A stretch of 64,000 bases of DNA from Macrolepiota albuminosa (GCA_027475525.1 JAMWFC010000126.1:496001-560000); one strand, 5' to 3'. Numbered from the stretch's first letter, positions 1-11,476 are shown. A program made the numbers and translations. Notes: generated by a model from the letters alone, not told the origin.

Positions 1-281
1 ACATAGCTTTACTTACTGTATAGTAGTTAATATTATATTATATTTATTATAATATGATATTATTTACATTATTATATAAATAGTTTTACCAGCTGCTTAT
101 AAAGCAGCTTATTTTGTGTTGATACTACATAGTCAATAGACCAGACTGGTCTGATTCTGTGCAGTGTGAACCTAAGCTCTCACAATTCCTGTAACTTCGT
201 ACTACATAGTCAATAGACCAGACTGGTCTGATTCTGTGCAGTGTGAACCTAAGCTCTCACAATTCCTGTAACTTCGTTACA
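1..281 (+). repeat. Family B LTR, 5'-truncated by window start
   Basis: It matches the reverse complement of 54454-54688 at roughly 90 percent, from the ACATAGCTTTACTTACTG stretch to the terminal CTTCGTTACA. The first ~32 bp of the LTR are missing because the window begins inside it. It includes a 77-bp duplication (123-276) that is absent from the right-hand copy. It could be a solo LTR or one end of an element lying to the left. A CpG in the right copy (GACCGGACTGG) is CpA here, so this copy looks older. Confidence 0.85.
123..276. repeat. 77-bp tandem duplication 1
   Basis: Copies are 123-199 and 200-276, identical. It lies inside the family B LTR; the other copy of this LTR at 54454-54688 has the unit once. 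Confidence 0.95.
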
Positions 282-1716
282 CTTTTGGCATATGCCATTA
301 GATATGAGCAGTCAACACAACCTGAAAATCATTATGAGCAGCATAGTTCATGCCAAAGAATAGTTAAATGTCAGGCAGTGAAGGTGGGAACCTTGCTGGC
401 TAAATGGTCAGAGATGGAGAAGAATTGCAATCTGCAATTTGTTGTCTGTAAGACAATCTTGGTAGGCCAACAGCCTAGACTTAAACCTGCTAGATATTTA
501 CCAGTTAAAGATAGTCAACTCTACTCAGGTCAGAACCAAGTAGCAGCCAGAGAGGCACCAGTGCCTATATCATGCATAGATGGAGGCAAAACTGGTGCAG
601 TTGCAGAAGCAACTTAGAGGAAACCAGTGAGAGACTTCTCTGGATGCTACAACTGCAGGAGAGCAAAACTGGTGCAGTTGCAGAAGCAACTTAGAGGAAA
701 CCAGTGAGAGACTTCTCTGGATGCTACAACTGCAGGAGAGTTGGATATCAAGGATATTAACAAAAACATAGTGTACAGTATAGTTGGAATTGTAGAGAGC
801 ACACAATTGCTATGGAATCAACCAGTGCCTCAACTAGAAGTTCAGTGGGCATATGACTTATGCATGCTACCACAGTGGAATAAATTAGTAGCATCAATTG
901 TGACACATATGATTGGAAGGGTGCAATCAACCCAGACTAGAGAAATATACTGTTATGTATGAGAGAAGACAAGATTTTTGAACTATTAAATATAACATTT
1001 GATGGTTTATTGCTGAAAGTAAGGAGTGTGCAATTATTGTTGAAGACAACAAGAATGGTAAAGGTTCAACCAGTAGTAAGGTTCAATCCTGGAGACCTTA
1101 CAGAAGAGCATATACATGTCTTATAGAAGCAATTTGAACCAAAAGTTCAACAATGCATATCATGTGTGTCAAAAGGAAAAGATAAGGCTATAAGCCTTTC
1201 AGAGAAAGACATTCCTCAATTGTGCCAGCAATAGCAACATGAGTTTGCAGACATCCATCAATGAGACAAAGAAGGCACTTTTCTCTTGGAGGAAGTGAAT
1301 CACAAAATTAATCTCATTGATGAGAAGAAGCAATATAAATATCATTTGTCTTGCTGTCTGCAAGCACTTCAGGATCAGCTTCATGAAAAAACAAACAGGT
1401 ATATAAATGCAAAGTAGTGAGAACCAAGACCAGCAGTGCAAGCTGCACTATTACTATGTATTCCCAAAAAGAATAGGATATTACAAACAGCATTGAATGC
1501 ACAGCAGCACAACAATAATATGGTTAAAGATGTAACCCCTCTTCCAGATCAGAAAGGCATACACAAGAATGTTACCAAAGCAAAATACAGATCACAAATT
1601 GACCTCATGGATACATATGAACAGGTTTGCATACATGAAGAAGACATACCAAAAATGTTATTTTTTTATGGAGACATTTATAAGCAATATGATGCAAATT
1701 GACGATTGTAATGCAC
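282..1716 (+). pseudogene. Degenerate Ty3/gypsy gag-pol relic
   Basis: No intact reading frame remains, but fragments are recognisable. Near 649 there is a broken CCHC knuckle (CYNC followed by a Tyr where His is expected). From about 1285 to 1716 are reverse-transcriptase blocks: a segment like the pre-RT leader, then IDLMDTYEQV and EEDIPKMLF, then a frame change into SNMMQIDDCNAL. In intact gypsy RTs these correspond to the IDL-x-DAYEQ and DCNAPSTFQ motifs. The copy is AT-rich with many stops, and it is cut at the DCNA motif by an LTR inserted at 1717. Its element family is not certain. It may or may not belong to the LTR at 1-281. Confidence 0.7.
586..739. repeat. 77-bp tandem duplication 2
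   Basis: Copies are 586-662 and 663-739, identical. The unit carries the CCHC-knuckle part of the gag relic. Confidence 0.95.
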
Positions 1717-2100
1717 TGTCAGGAGACTCCTCATTCTTTTCTTCCTTCACTTCCTATTCCTTCACTCTCCTTTCAGTCATTTTCTTATTCCTTTTATCAT
1801 TCTCTCATTTTGCTGTTTCTATTCTCTTAACACTATCTGTTAGTACTATTCTCAGCCTTTGAGATGCTCTGTATCATTCTCTCATTTTGCTGTTTCTATT
1901 CTCTTAACACTATCTGTTAGTACTATTCTCAGCCTTTGAGATGCTCTGGTTCTTTAGCTATCATTCAGACAAGTGTGGGCCCTTTAGTACTACTTCCAGG
2001 CTGCTTATATAAGCTGGAGTTTGCCTTTCTGACTTCCAAAGTCTAGAGTTTTCCTGCCTTGTTTGTACAGTTATTTATTTAGGCAATTTTTAAGTTTTTA
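1717..2100 (+). repeat. Family A LTR fragment, left arm of an inverted pair
   Basis: It starts with TGTCAGGAGACTCCTCATTC, matching the coding-strand start of the intact family A LTR (TGTCAGGGGACC). It runs to the point matching TTTTTAAGTTTTTA and then switches abruptly into an LTR of opposite orientation at 2101. It contains a 77-bp duplication at 1795-1948. No matching target-site duplication is seen around the pair (TGCAC before, ACAGC after), so rearrangement after insertion is likely. Confidence 0.85.
1795..1948. repeat. 77-bp tandem duplication 3
   Basis: Copies are 1795-1871 and 1872-1948, identical. They lie within a family A LTR fragment; no other LTR copy in the window repeats this segment. 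Confidence 0.95.
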
Positions 2101-2591
2101 GCTCAGTCACACAGCTAGCAGAGAGAGATTTAAAGTATATTAGACTATATACTGAATATTATAATAACTACTCACCTAGCAGAGGGAGATCCAAAAAGAA
2201 CAAGTCTAGGGATTCCTTATGCCAGGTTGAATGCTTCTGGGGCCTCTGAAGCATGGAAAACAACTGTACAATACAACAAAACCTTAAAAACTTGAAAATT
2301 GCCTAAATAAACAAGTATACAAACAAGGCAGGAAAACTCCAGACTTTGAAAGTCAGAAAGGCAAACTCCAGCTTATATAAGCAGCCTGCAAGTGGTACTA
2401 AAGGGCCCACACTTGTCTGAATGATAGCTAAAAAATCAGAGCATCTCAAAGGCTGAGAATAGTACTAACAGATAGTGTTGAGAGAATAGAAAGAGTAAAA
2501 TGAGAGAGTGACAGAAAAAATAAAAAAATAAATGAAAGAAGAGTGAAGGAATAAGAAGTGAAAGAAGGAAGAAATGAGGAGTCTCTTGACA
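2101..2591 (-). repeat. Family A LTR, decayed, right arm of an inverted pair
   Basis: It matches the intact LTR from GCTCAGTCACACAGC through GAGTCTCTTGACA and lacks the first ~27 bp. All six CpG sites present in the intact copies over this span are TpG or CpA here. Together with 1717-2100 it makes an inverted repeat with arms of about 300 bp and an unpaired centre of roughly 180 bp. Confidence 0.85.
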
Positions 2592-3727
2592 ACAGCTCCA
2601 AGAAAGAGCAGGAATGGAGACAACAGAAAATCTGCAGCCAGCATACAGAATGCTTATGCAGGTAAACAAGAATAGAGAGGAAGGAAAAAATTGTAGAATT
2701 GAACAAACTGTAGAAAGAAAAACAACAAGAGTATAAATAGAACAAAACAAAAAAAGAAAAAAAAAGAAACAAATGAAAGACTAAAGCAGGAGAATATAAT
2801 GTGATGCACATAATGAATTGTAAGACCACAGATAGTGTCCACAGACCATAAAACCCACTACTAAAGTAGCAGGAATAGCTATTATAAATCAGTCCCAATT
2901 GGAACATATTTAGATTTAGAGGCAGATTATATTCCTTCTCCTGTTTCTTGTCTTGTCTCTTTGTCTTTTTGTTACTATTATCTCTATTATCTCTATTATT
3001 GATTCACTTACCCTATTTTTCTCCCTTTTATTATCTCATTTATTGCATCATGAATTCCTTCTACTCTAACATATAATTCTTTATTCTATGTATATAAGCC
3101 TGATATATTCAATAGAAAGACTTAACTCAGTTATTGTTAGTTTTCTGATTTTATATTAAGTCAAATCTTGACATTATAATCAAGTTCCTCACTCAGCCAA
3201 GGTCCCTAGCTCATCATAGCAAGTATTGTCCTCACTGTTTTTTTCCTTACCACCCTCAACATCCTTCTTTATACACCAATACTTACTTCACCTTTACATT
3301 TCTACTTACTCTCTGCATTAATCATGCAATTCTACAAGCTCAAGTACTTTTTTTATTTTTTCTATTCTTATTTGCTGGCACTACTAATGGTAGTTAGTAC
3401 ATAGCAAGGAACTCTAATCAGTATGTACAAAAGGGCTGTTCCAAAGCACTCTCCAGAGCTAAATGGTTAGGCCTGTGTTCTTAAGTGGGCCAGCTTTTTC
3501 TACACTAGTGCAACAGGCAGTAGTCACTTCTTTAAGCCTGAGTATTTCACAACTGCTTTCTGGTTTATTAGCATAAATGTGCATTGACTTGTGACTGACA
3601 AAAACTTTGACTTGCTTCCTGCATATGCTGTCCAAAGGTATATAGCCAGCTAGTTATACAGAGCTCTCACTTGCACACATGTCACAGCAATCTTTATTAT
3701 ATATCTATGTTATCTGATTCTGATTCT
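2592..3727. other. AT-rich transposon debris, no gene
   Basis: No coding region is supported. Around 2592-2760 the text is gag-like but broken. Around 3060-3180 a TATATAAGCC motif and flanking sequence look like the promoter part of a decayed LTR, possibly that of the gag relic starting at 3728; this is a guess. Confidence 0.4.
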
Positions 3728-4770
3728 ATGACTACCCCAACACAAAAGGATGCTGTCAGCATCCTTCAAAGTAGAATTATCTCTATTCTTGAAGTCATCA
3801 ACTACCTTATCTCCACTTAGAGTGCCACTGCTGCCAATCTGAATGTCACTATCCAATCTATAAATCAACTTGCTACAACCACTACATAGTCTGTTAATGC
3901 TCACTATCAGCAATATTGCCACAATCACAAATAATCCTCAGCCATACATCAATGTAGCAGTCAACTCTAGGACTATCCTACTTCTTAATGAATTTGAGTG
4001 ATCTAAGAACAAGGTAGCTTACTTCTTATGGGCTTGCTAAAAGGATGACCTCTGGAGGCTATGGCTCAGTCACACAGCTGGCAGAAGGAGATCCAAAGTA
4101 TATTAGAGTACCAACAATATTATAATAACTACTCACTTGGCAGAGGAAGATCCAAAAAAAACAAGTCTAAGGATTTTCTATACTAGGTTGGATGCTTCTG
4201 GGGCCTTTGAAGCATGGAAAACAACTGTACAGGACAACAAAACCTTAAAAACTCAAAAATTGTCTAACTAAATAAGTGCACAAACAAGGCAGAAAAATTC
4301 TGAACTTTAGAGATCAGAAGAGCAAACTCCAGCTTATGTAAGCCATCTGGAAGCAGTATTAAAGGGCCCACACTTGTCTGAATGATAGCTAAAGAATCAG
4401 AGTACCTCAAGAGCTAAAAATAATACCAACAAATAGTGTTGAAAAAATAGAAACAGTAAAATAAAAGAATAACAGAAAAAATAAGAAGATAAATGAAAGG
4501 AGAGTGAAGAAATAAGAAGTGAAAGAAGAAAAAGATGAGGAGTCTCCTGACACTTGCAACTAGTACATTGTACAAGCTGAGGTCTTGAGTGACAAAGTAA
4601 AGGTAGCAACAGCATTAGCATTAATGAATGGAGAAAAAGCAAGTAAATAAGCAGAAAATCAGTTAGAATTTATTCAAGACAAGAAAGATGGTGTGCTTAC
4701 TATTTGGGTACTATTTCAGGCTGCATTCAGAGACCATTTTAGAGACTGTACCCTCCAAAAAACTGCAAGA
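3728..4770 (+). pseudogene. Gypsy gag relic, split by a solo LTR
   Basis: An ATG at 3728 opens a gag-like start (MTTPTQKDAVSILQSRII) followed by a Gln/Asn-rich segment and stops. The LTR at 4038-4552 interrupts it. After the LTR the gag reading continues (VKVATALALMNGEKASK, then FIQDKKDGVLTIWVLFQAAF, with one stop between), which corresponds to the capsid region of gypsy gags (short helix, then a Trp-x-x-Phe block). The copy is AT-rich and dead. Pre-insertion continuity is supported by the 5-bp CTTGC repeat at both LTR edges. Confidence 0.7.
4038..4552 (-). repeat. Family A solo LTR, decayed, with target-site duplication
   Basis: It aligns over its full length with the intact LTR, ending GAGTCTCCTGACA. 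CTTGC lies at 4033-4037 and again at 4553-4557, a 5-bp target-site duplication. The first bases are eroded (TAAAAGGATGACC for TGTAAGGGCGACC). All seven CpGs of the intact LTR are gone, each by a transition. Confidence 0.9.
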
Positions 4771-5294
4771 TTTGAACTCTGGTCATAAAAGATAGGACAG
4801 CAGATAAATATAATACCAACATCGACAACCTCAAACATGATACAACATGACATACACGTACCGCAATCTATTCTGATTTCTGATTCTTTGACAACTCCAC
4901 ACTTATATTATTTTGTATGTGAATCCTACTTGTGATATACTATTCCACCCCTTTAGCTAGGAGAGTCCCCTCTGAGTCGGATGTCACTAAGGCGTCATAA
5001 GGCGTTCACACTTAGGAAGATGAATTCACACTCCGCTACTCTGTAAAGAACTAGTCAATGAGACTGAGACGTGAAAGCCTTTGCTTTGAATTGACAGGCA
5101 TGACAACTGGCTTGACCTTTTGCCACTAAGAGACTCAGCAATGAGACTTCGTCCCACTCTAGACTAAGTCAAAAATACATTAGGTAACATTTGTTCTGTC
5201 TTATTTGAAGTATTAGGATAGCTCGTTGCGGTAAAAAATCATATTGTCCAACTAAAAAAGGACTCTACGCTAAAGGGTGGAATATATTTGACAA
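4771..5294. other. Intergenic, no feature seen
   Basis: The sequence leaves the AT-rich relic near 4830 and becomes unique. No exon or motif is supported. Confidence 0.5.
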
Positions 5295-6376
5295 TTATAC
5301 AAAGTCTGCTTCATCTTCTACTTCTTTAATTTCAACGTATTCACCATCTATTGGCAGATCAACCACGTCTTTAATCCACATTGGCAGCGAACGTACTGTA
5401 GCAGCACGACGATCGGCTTTTTCAGGGTCAGCAAGCAAAATAACGTCTTGGATGTTGAATGAAGTCATGTCTCCAAAGCGGCCCTTGTAGACGCTGACTG
5501 TGAATGTAGCAATAACAGTGGACCAGTTTGCCACATCAACGTATGCATGAGGCAATGACTGATATTTTTCAAGGTTGAATTTTTGGTGTCGCCCATCATA
5601 AACTGGTACTAGAATTGTTATTCAATTATAATAAGCCATAATAGAAAAAAGTGAGCAAATTTCATGGCTTACTTGAATCTCCGTATGGTCTTACTGCATC
5701 AGACCAAGATAACTTGGTCTGGCTGCGATTACCCTTCTTTGTTGGAGAAGCAGGAGCTAGTCTTGTGGATGAACCCAGTTTGTCTAAAGAGTCGTTAGCT
5801 TTCTATATTAAGTGATGGTTGTTAATTATACTGTATACCTGAGTGACTTGTGCTCTTTCTCATGAGCATTGTTGTAAGGGAGACGCCATCCTGTTGCATG
5901 ATTACTGACAAATTCTCCTTGTTGGAAACCGCTCCAATAAAGGCCATTGCATGAGGAAACGTGCGATCTGAAAAAGCAACTGATATATAATGTGGGTCTT
6001 CTTCATCAACCAGATGGCTAAACATGACCATTCCAACAAGATAAAAGACGGAAAAGTTTCGCTTGGCTGTAGAAGATCTTTTTCGCTGGAAGACAAATCC
6101 TTGTTGGAAGTCTTGAGGGTTAGCAGCCACGAGATTGACGACTTGAACATTACTTGATTTAGATACACGAACGTCCAATTCTATAAGATGACTTGCTACA
6201 CTAGGAAAGGAGTATTCGAGATTGACAACAGCCTCTTCGGATACTTGGGAAGTTTTGGTGTCATAGCATGTATAATTGATTGCTTCTAGAATGAAAACAC
6301 TTATTCTTATATAATCATCATAGTGGACAACGTGCTTTACTGCAAGCTTGCCAATGCCATATTTATATAGTTTCAT
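5295..6376 (-). CDS. Unknown three-exon gene with a homopolymer frameshift
   Basis: The product is not recognised. Exons read 6376-5839, 5798-5673 and 5607-5295, with introns of 40 nt (GTATAC...AAAG) and 65 nt (GTAAGC...CTAG) that keep phase. The first exon gives ~179 residues with no membrane segment. The second is basic and Ser/Thr-rich (KKGNRSQTK). The third should begin PVYDGRH and ends in an acidic tail (EIKEVEDEADFV). In exon 3 the frame breaks at a run of four A's near 5579-5583. One extra A would join PVYDGRHQKFNLEKYQ to the 86-residue tail. It is therefore either a recent pseudogene or a sequencing error. The tail looks like a compact beta domain, possibly OB-fold, but this is only an impression. 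Further upstream exons are possible, since a coding-like stretch (KVATVIAFDGCPFRTS) lies near 6380-6440. Confidence 0.6.
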
Positions 6377-7550
6377 TCAGATGTTCGAAATGGACAACCA
6401 TCAAATGCAATCACTGTCGCAACTTTCCATGGATAAGAGGATTGAAATTTTGAATTGCGAAGATGCAGGAAAGTCAAAATACACATGTGATTTCTCATTA
6501 TTCTGATGATGTTTTGTATTCATTATAGTCAATCAAGCAACTTCTTTTGTGAACTTGTGACTCGCAGGTGCCTCCCTTTGTCGCCAACTTGCATACTATG
6601 ATACAATGCAGAAAATTGAAGAGGCATTTGAAGTCAAGTCTGTCACCGGTGGCTTTAAATGTCTTGTTTATCGTGGAATGGATTTGGAAGTTTTGCTTGA
6701 TTTCTCTGGCTTTATTCTAGAGTTCAGGCTTCCTCCTCTTCCAAACAATTATTGGTCTGTTGCCATATTTGCTGTTATTATTCAATTTTAACTTATTCAA
6801 GCTATTATTTAGTGTTTGCCGAAACGAATCCAATTCATTAAATTACTTCGTTACCATTATCACACCAAACAATTGCGATTACTTTGATGATCATTTAGCA
6901 GTCGAAAAAGCTGAGATCCATTGCTTTGGCTACTCTTATCCACATAGGATGCTTGTGCCCAAGAGCTTGGAAATATTGAGCTAAACATAAAATTATTCAT
7001 TGATATGTTGGGTCATGGTTCTGAGATATAGCATAGATAGATTGTAGATCAAGATTATTCCTTGCATGTCAGAAAATGTCTTCACTTTTTGAAGCCACGT
7101 GTTTAAACATTTAAGCTTAAGCTTTTTAAGCTTTTGTGCTACGTTATTGCTTATTAGGAATAGGAATATATCAATTAACTTATCTTTCAGTAAGTATATT
7201 CATCATTCAACGAGAAGGACTAGTAAAACATACCAAGTTCTGACAAAGATCATGACATTTCGTCGTCCTTATCAGAGCTGCCAGTCATGTCTACTCGTCA
7301 TAGTTTCAGAATAGAACGTAAATTCACAACCACTGCACTGCCATATGCACACTGTACATGCATTCTTTAACAAATTACCTAACAAAAGATGAATTTTTGA
7401 AATCAATTTGACTCATTTACACTAGCAGCAAAGTATGACGCTTTCTTAACACTAGAGATCTTTATTTAATAATATTAATGAGAGTGCCGTGCCAACAGCA
7501 AAATAAACATGGTTGAGTACTCATTCTCAACACAATTTTTGGATTCGAAC
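6377..7550. other. Intergenic, no confident gene
   Basis: Short open frames exist (for example 6606-6791 on the plus strand), but none carries a recognisable motif or a supported splice pattern. AT-rich between 7000 and 7500. Confidence 0.4.
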
Positions 7551-8136
7551 CAAAAGTCATTATCTAATTCAATATTACCTGCACAGCCCATCTCAAGATT
7601 GACCAGGTGGTACATCTCAGATCACACACTCAGACTATTAGTATGTCCAATTACCTCTTCTGCAATGACTATTTTTTGATGATGTGCCTCCAACAAACAA
7701 CCACCAACTTGAATCCACAAATGCCTTCAACAAATCACGCAACAAAGACTCATCAATCCACTTTGTAAATCCAACGCCCTTCCATCCACCAACGTCTTTT
7801 GCAGTACCACCTCTTTGAATAAACACACCAAGTGCTAAGCGCTTATTTCTCAACCTTTTCAAATTCAGACCAAAAAGTCATTGTCCGATCCGTCCGATTC
7901 TCAACATTACCTGCACAGCCCAACTCAAAGCTGACAAAGTGACATAACCTTCTCAAATTATTCAGTATGTATATTACTTCTTCTATCTATATTCTAACTC
8001 AAGGCTAATCAAGTGACGTAAACTTCTCAGACTATTCAGTATGTCCATTACCTTCTTCTAACTCAGGACTGAACATATGGCATGAACTTCTCAGACTATT
8101 AAGTATGTCCATTACCTTTTCTGCAATTGCTATTTT
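7551..8136. repeat. Imperfect dispersed and tandem repeats
   Basis: A block reading AAAGTCATT...ATTACCTGCACAGCCCA occurs near 7555-7591 and again near 7876-7922. A second motif (GACTATTNAGTATGTCCATTACC) occurs near 7632, 7957, 8031 and 8093, the last three as a tandem array of about 60 to 75 bp units with mismatches. These are diverged, unlike the exact 77-bp duplications. Confidence 0.7.
7638..7862 (-). CDS. Orphan exon-like fragment
   Basis: A 74-codon open frame reads as plausible protein (LALGVFIQRGGTAKDVGGW, then GFTKWIDESLLRDLLKAFVD), with an amphipathic helix near the middle. It sits between two copies of the local repeat and has no clear start context, so it may be one exon of a larger or broken gene, perhaps linked to the unknown gene at 5295-6376 on the same strand. 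No function is assigned. Confidence 0.3.
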   Translation of the reverse strand: MKRLRNKRLALGVFIQRGGTAKDVGGWKGVGFTKWIDESLLRDLLKAFVDSSWWLFVGGTSSKNSHCRRGNWTY

Positions 8137-8287
8137 TATAAATAAAGTTGAAAAATACCCCTTAGTATACTAGTAACCTAATTCAATTGACATTATCACC
8201 ATTGATCTCATTTTATAAATAAAGTTGAAAAATACCCCTTAGTATACTAGTAACCTAATTCAATTGACATTATCACCATTGATCTCA
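8134..8287. repeat. 77-bp tandem duplication 4
   Basis: Copies are 8134-8210 and 8211-8287, identical. They lie in the upstream region of the small coiled-coil gene. Confidence 0.95.
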
Positions 8288-8332
8288 TGATTTCTGTAGA
8301 AATCTTTTGCAACCATACAATATACCGGTACA

Positions 8333-8976
8333 ATGTACAAACATATCTCAATCACTGACATGAGGCAACCACTATTAAAACACATCTCAACACTTCATTT
8401 GCGACTCACATCTCCTTTCATAAATACAAATCAGAACCAACAATCTTCTACACCAGCCAACTCCTCATCTTCAATCGACGGAGATACAAAGATGGAGCTG
8501 AAGTCCATGACAGAAAAGTATTGTGCCGCGATGAAAAATAACAAAAGATGTATGTGACAATCTTCTTTTGGATACGACCTTGATTGATTATTTACACAGT
8601 GTACAGCCTTCTAGCCCGTGCAGAAAAAGCCGTCGATAATGCAGGCAAGCACCATTCTCAATATTAAATTTTCTACCAACATACTGACATTACAGCCTTA
8701 CTTATCAGATGCAGCCATCAACCAAGCACCATTCTCAATATTAAATTTTCTACCAACATACTGACATTACAGCCTTACTTATCAGATGCAGCCATCAACA
8801 AAGTGAAAATGAAGAATGAACAGTTGACGACTCTAGTACAAAATATAGGTAAGTAACATCACATTTAAACTAAGTGATAATAGCTAATGCCGATTGCACT
8901 AGAGTCCCACCACCAAGAGTTAATAAATGTCAACAAATATCTGATGGATGCATACTTGTCAGAAAGTGACGATTGA
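8333..8976 (+). CDS. Small coiled-coil protein, four exons
   Basis: Exons 8333-8549, 8600-8644, 8786-8848 and 8903-8976 total 399 nt, exactly 133 codons with the stop. The joined product has a Ser/Thr/Gln-rich N-terminus. A helical stretch with heptad-like spacing runs from about residue 60 to the end (SMTEKYCAAMKNNKR, ARAEKAVDNADAAINK, NEQLTTLVQNIESHHQE), and the C-terminus is acidic (YLSESDD). Intron 2 would use a rare GC donor (G|GCAAGC) and holds the extra 77 bp of duplication 5. Introns 1 and 3 are GT-AG. The true start may be a later Met. Function is unknown; the shape suggests a small structural or adaptor protein. The exact phase closure over three introns is the main support. Confidence 0.6.
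8646..8799. repeat. 77-bp tandem duplication 5
   Basis: Copies are 8646-8722 and 8723-8799, identical. They span intron 2 and the start of exon 3 of the coiled-coil gene. Confidence 0.95.
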
Positions 8977-9102
8977 GATGACAATGACGGCACTACTATA
9001 CTGACATACACAAGAACCATCATGTTGCATACTTGTCAGAAAGTGACGATTGAGATGACAATGACGGCACTACTATACTGACATACACAAGAACCATCAT
9101 GT
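8949..9102. repeat. 77-bp tandem duplication 6
   Basis: Copies are 8949-9025 and 9026-9102, identical. They cover the last codons and 3' flank of the coiled-coil gene, and the second copy repeats the stop codon. Confidence 0.95.
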
Positions 9103-9189
9103 TTGTTCTATGCATATACAGTTATATCTGGTATATGTAGTCTAAACTGTATATACAAAACGAAATTTCATCCACACTGTATATAAATA

Positions 9190-9410
9190 AACAGAGCCAA
9201 AAAAAAAAACATACCTATGGTGCAGACTACACCACCAAACCAAACACCACTCCAAAAAAAAAAAACAAAAAAAGACAATGTCAAGATCTAACACCAAACC
9301 AAACGCTACTCCAAAAAGAAAAAAAAAAAAAAAAGACAATGTCAAGATCTAACACCAAACTAAACGCTACTCCAAAAAGAAAAAAAAAAAAAAAAAAAAA
9401 GGTCTAACAT
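9190..9410. repeat. A-rich minisatellite
   Basis: About three diverged units of roughly 60 bp each contain CACCAAACCAAACGCTACTCC followed by a long A run and GACAATGTCAAG. The units differ in A-run length and in single bases. Confidence 0.75.
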
Positions 9411-9615
9411 GCCTATACAAACTAATTATAATGGAAGCCGTACAGACTAATTATGACGGAAGCCGCTCTTTCCATAATATGGACTCCGACGCGAAAGAGT
9501 GCTATGGTGTTCCCAAATCTTGATATGATAGCATTGAATTGTACATCTCGAATGACTGGATTAGCATAGCAGACTGGAATACAACAACAATTATCCTTAT
9601 GACAAGAATATCTAC

Positions 9616-9769
9616 AGTCGCTTACAAAAACACGCTGTGTATGCTTTACCAAGAAATGATCAAGTATTTTGATCCATGTGATGAAGGACTGGAGTCGCTT
9701 ACAAAAACACGCTGTGTATGCTTTACCAAGAAATGATCAAGTATTTTGATCCATGTGATGAAGGACTGG
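9616..9769. repeat. 77-bp tandem duplication 7
   Basis: Copies are 9616-9692 and 9693-9769, identical, in intergenic DNA. Confidence 0.95.
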
Positions 9770-11060
9770 ACAATCTATTGTCAATGATATGGCCCATCTG
9801 TTTATTTGCGATCTTCACGTGACGTGAACATGACTCTGAGTGTGAGCATCAGAGTGAGGCTTTGACTTTGATAGATGCGTCAAGTTTTGCTTTGACTTTA
9901 GTTTTGACGACAGGAACAAGAAAACAGGCACAGACATGAGCACCTTTCTCCACCTCTTTCAAGTCTTCTTCTCAGCGTCTATCCTGCTCGTTGTACCAGA
10001 AACAGAGACAGAGACAGAGGCACCTACAGCCGGAGCCGGAGAAACGCCGGGAAACACACACACAAGTGCGTCAGCCAACGGCGAGGTCACAGACAGCAGC
10101 ACAAGCCACTGTGTACTTAAATGCGGGGTTGATGAGGGGTGAATGTTGAACGTTGACCTGGGGATGGCTAGAACGCTCACAGGATGAAACGGGCAATATC
10201 TCTTGAACTCTAGGACGTCATCATGTTCGTTGTTGATGAAAACGGCACAGCTGATATACGTGCCTCGTGCTCACATGTGTACAATCGTAGCTACTGAGAA
10301 TAAAGTCAACAAGAACCTTAGTGTTGTCCAGGAGTCTCGAGTATATATGATGATGAAAGACAATATAACCATGGGACTGTGATTGAATGATATGAAATAT
10401 AGATCACACATATAAAGTTTGAACGTGTGATGTTGTCTTTTGACCAATCATTATATAAGTGTTTGTCCACACAAATGATTACATAAGTGTTGATCCACAC
10501 AAACAATTACATAATGATTTTATTATTATTATTGTATCGTATAGAATGATCATCATTATACATAATACATATGTCTCTTTCTTTCCTCCCTGTCTTTTCT
10601 TAAAATTTTTGATTTCAAACTATCTTACCGCTAGCTTGCTCATAGGTCATGTTACTGCACAACTCTTGAAATGCTATATCCTCGTCACTTCTTCTGCTAT
10701 AACAAACTGGTACTGTCAGTCTATGTTGTCATGTACTCACTCAACGGACACCTACTTGGAGGCAAACGCTATCAATTACTGTGGTTCAACTTGGTACTTA
10801 TTACTACTCGTTAGGGTTAGCGCTTTTTTTACATATTGTATTCTTTCTAATGTCAGCTCTTATACCCATCACGACCCGTGCACGTGACACCTCACTCTAA
10901 AAGGATTCGATACGAACCAACGATTGGTCGCCGCCTTTCACGTACATCGTAGCGATGACAATCGATACCTTGACAAAGCGTTCACTTACACATATTCGGG
11001 TGATTTATACAGCTAGACAGCGGAAAATATCATCGTCAAGCACGTCGTTCCCAGCCACAT

Positions 11061-11214
11061 AACTCGACACCATATTTTCAACACAGCTTCAAAAATCGTT
11101 GTAAGTCTTCGTTTACTCTTCAAGTTTACTTCGAACTAACTCGACACCATATTTTCAACACAGCTTCAAAAATCGTTGTAAGTCTTCGTTTACTCTTCAA
11201 GTTTACTTCGAACT
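11061..11214. repeat. 77-bp tandem duplication 8
   Basis: Copies are 11061-11137 and 11138-11214, identical, in intergenic DNA. Confidence 0.95.
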
Positions 11215-11476
11215 CATTTTATTACAAGTGCACGTATATTATTACAACACAAAACAATAACGACATATCAATAGGTAGTATTACTTTCTTTTCATAGGTA
11301 AGTTAACTTTCATTTTCACGATTACAATACGCTATATGTTTTTTTCAAACAGATATTATTTTATTTATTTATTTTATTATATAATAATATTATATATATT
11401 ACGTATATAGTACCACTTAATGTATGTATTCATATCATATCATTTATCATTATCATATCTATATCTATACATACAT

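Larger units (their letters stand above)
9411..11476. other. Long intergenic stretch
   Basis: No convincing gene. A 68-codon frame at 9936-10142 starts with a hydrophobic segment and continues with TETET repeats; it could be a small secreted protein but has no other support. 11340-11476 is very AT-rich, with ATAT and TATC microsatellite text. Confidence 0.4.

Noticed and set aside
7541..7551. A tRNA T-arm-like GGTTCGAATCC on the minus strand
   Set aside because: The flanking sequence does not pair into an acceptor stem or D-arm, and the diverged repeat copy near 7870 lacks the motif.
9142..9345. Phe-rich minus-strand frame
   Set aside because: It is the translation of poly-A runs in a minisatellite.
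10459..10887. 142-codon plus-strand frame
   Set aside because: Low-complexity Ile/Tyr/Cys-rich text without motif, splice support or start context.
123..11214. The 77-bp duplications as a satellite, CRISPR or recombination system
   Set aside because: The units share no sequence with each other and occur only as single pairs; only the period is constant, which points to assembly.
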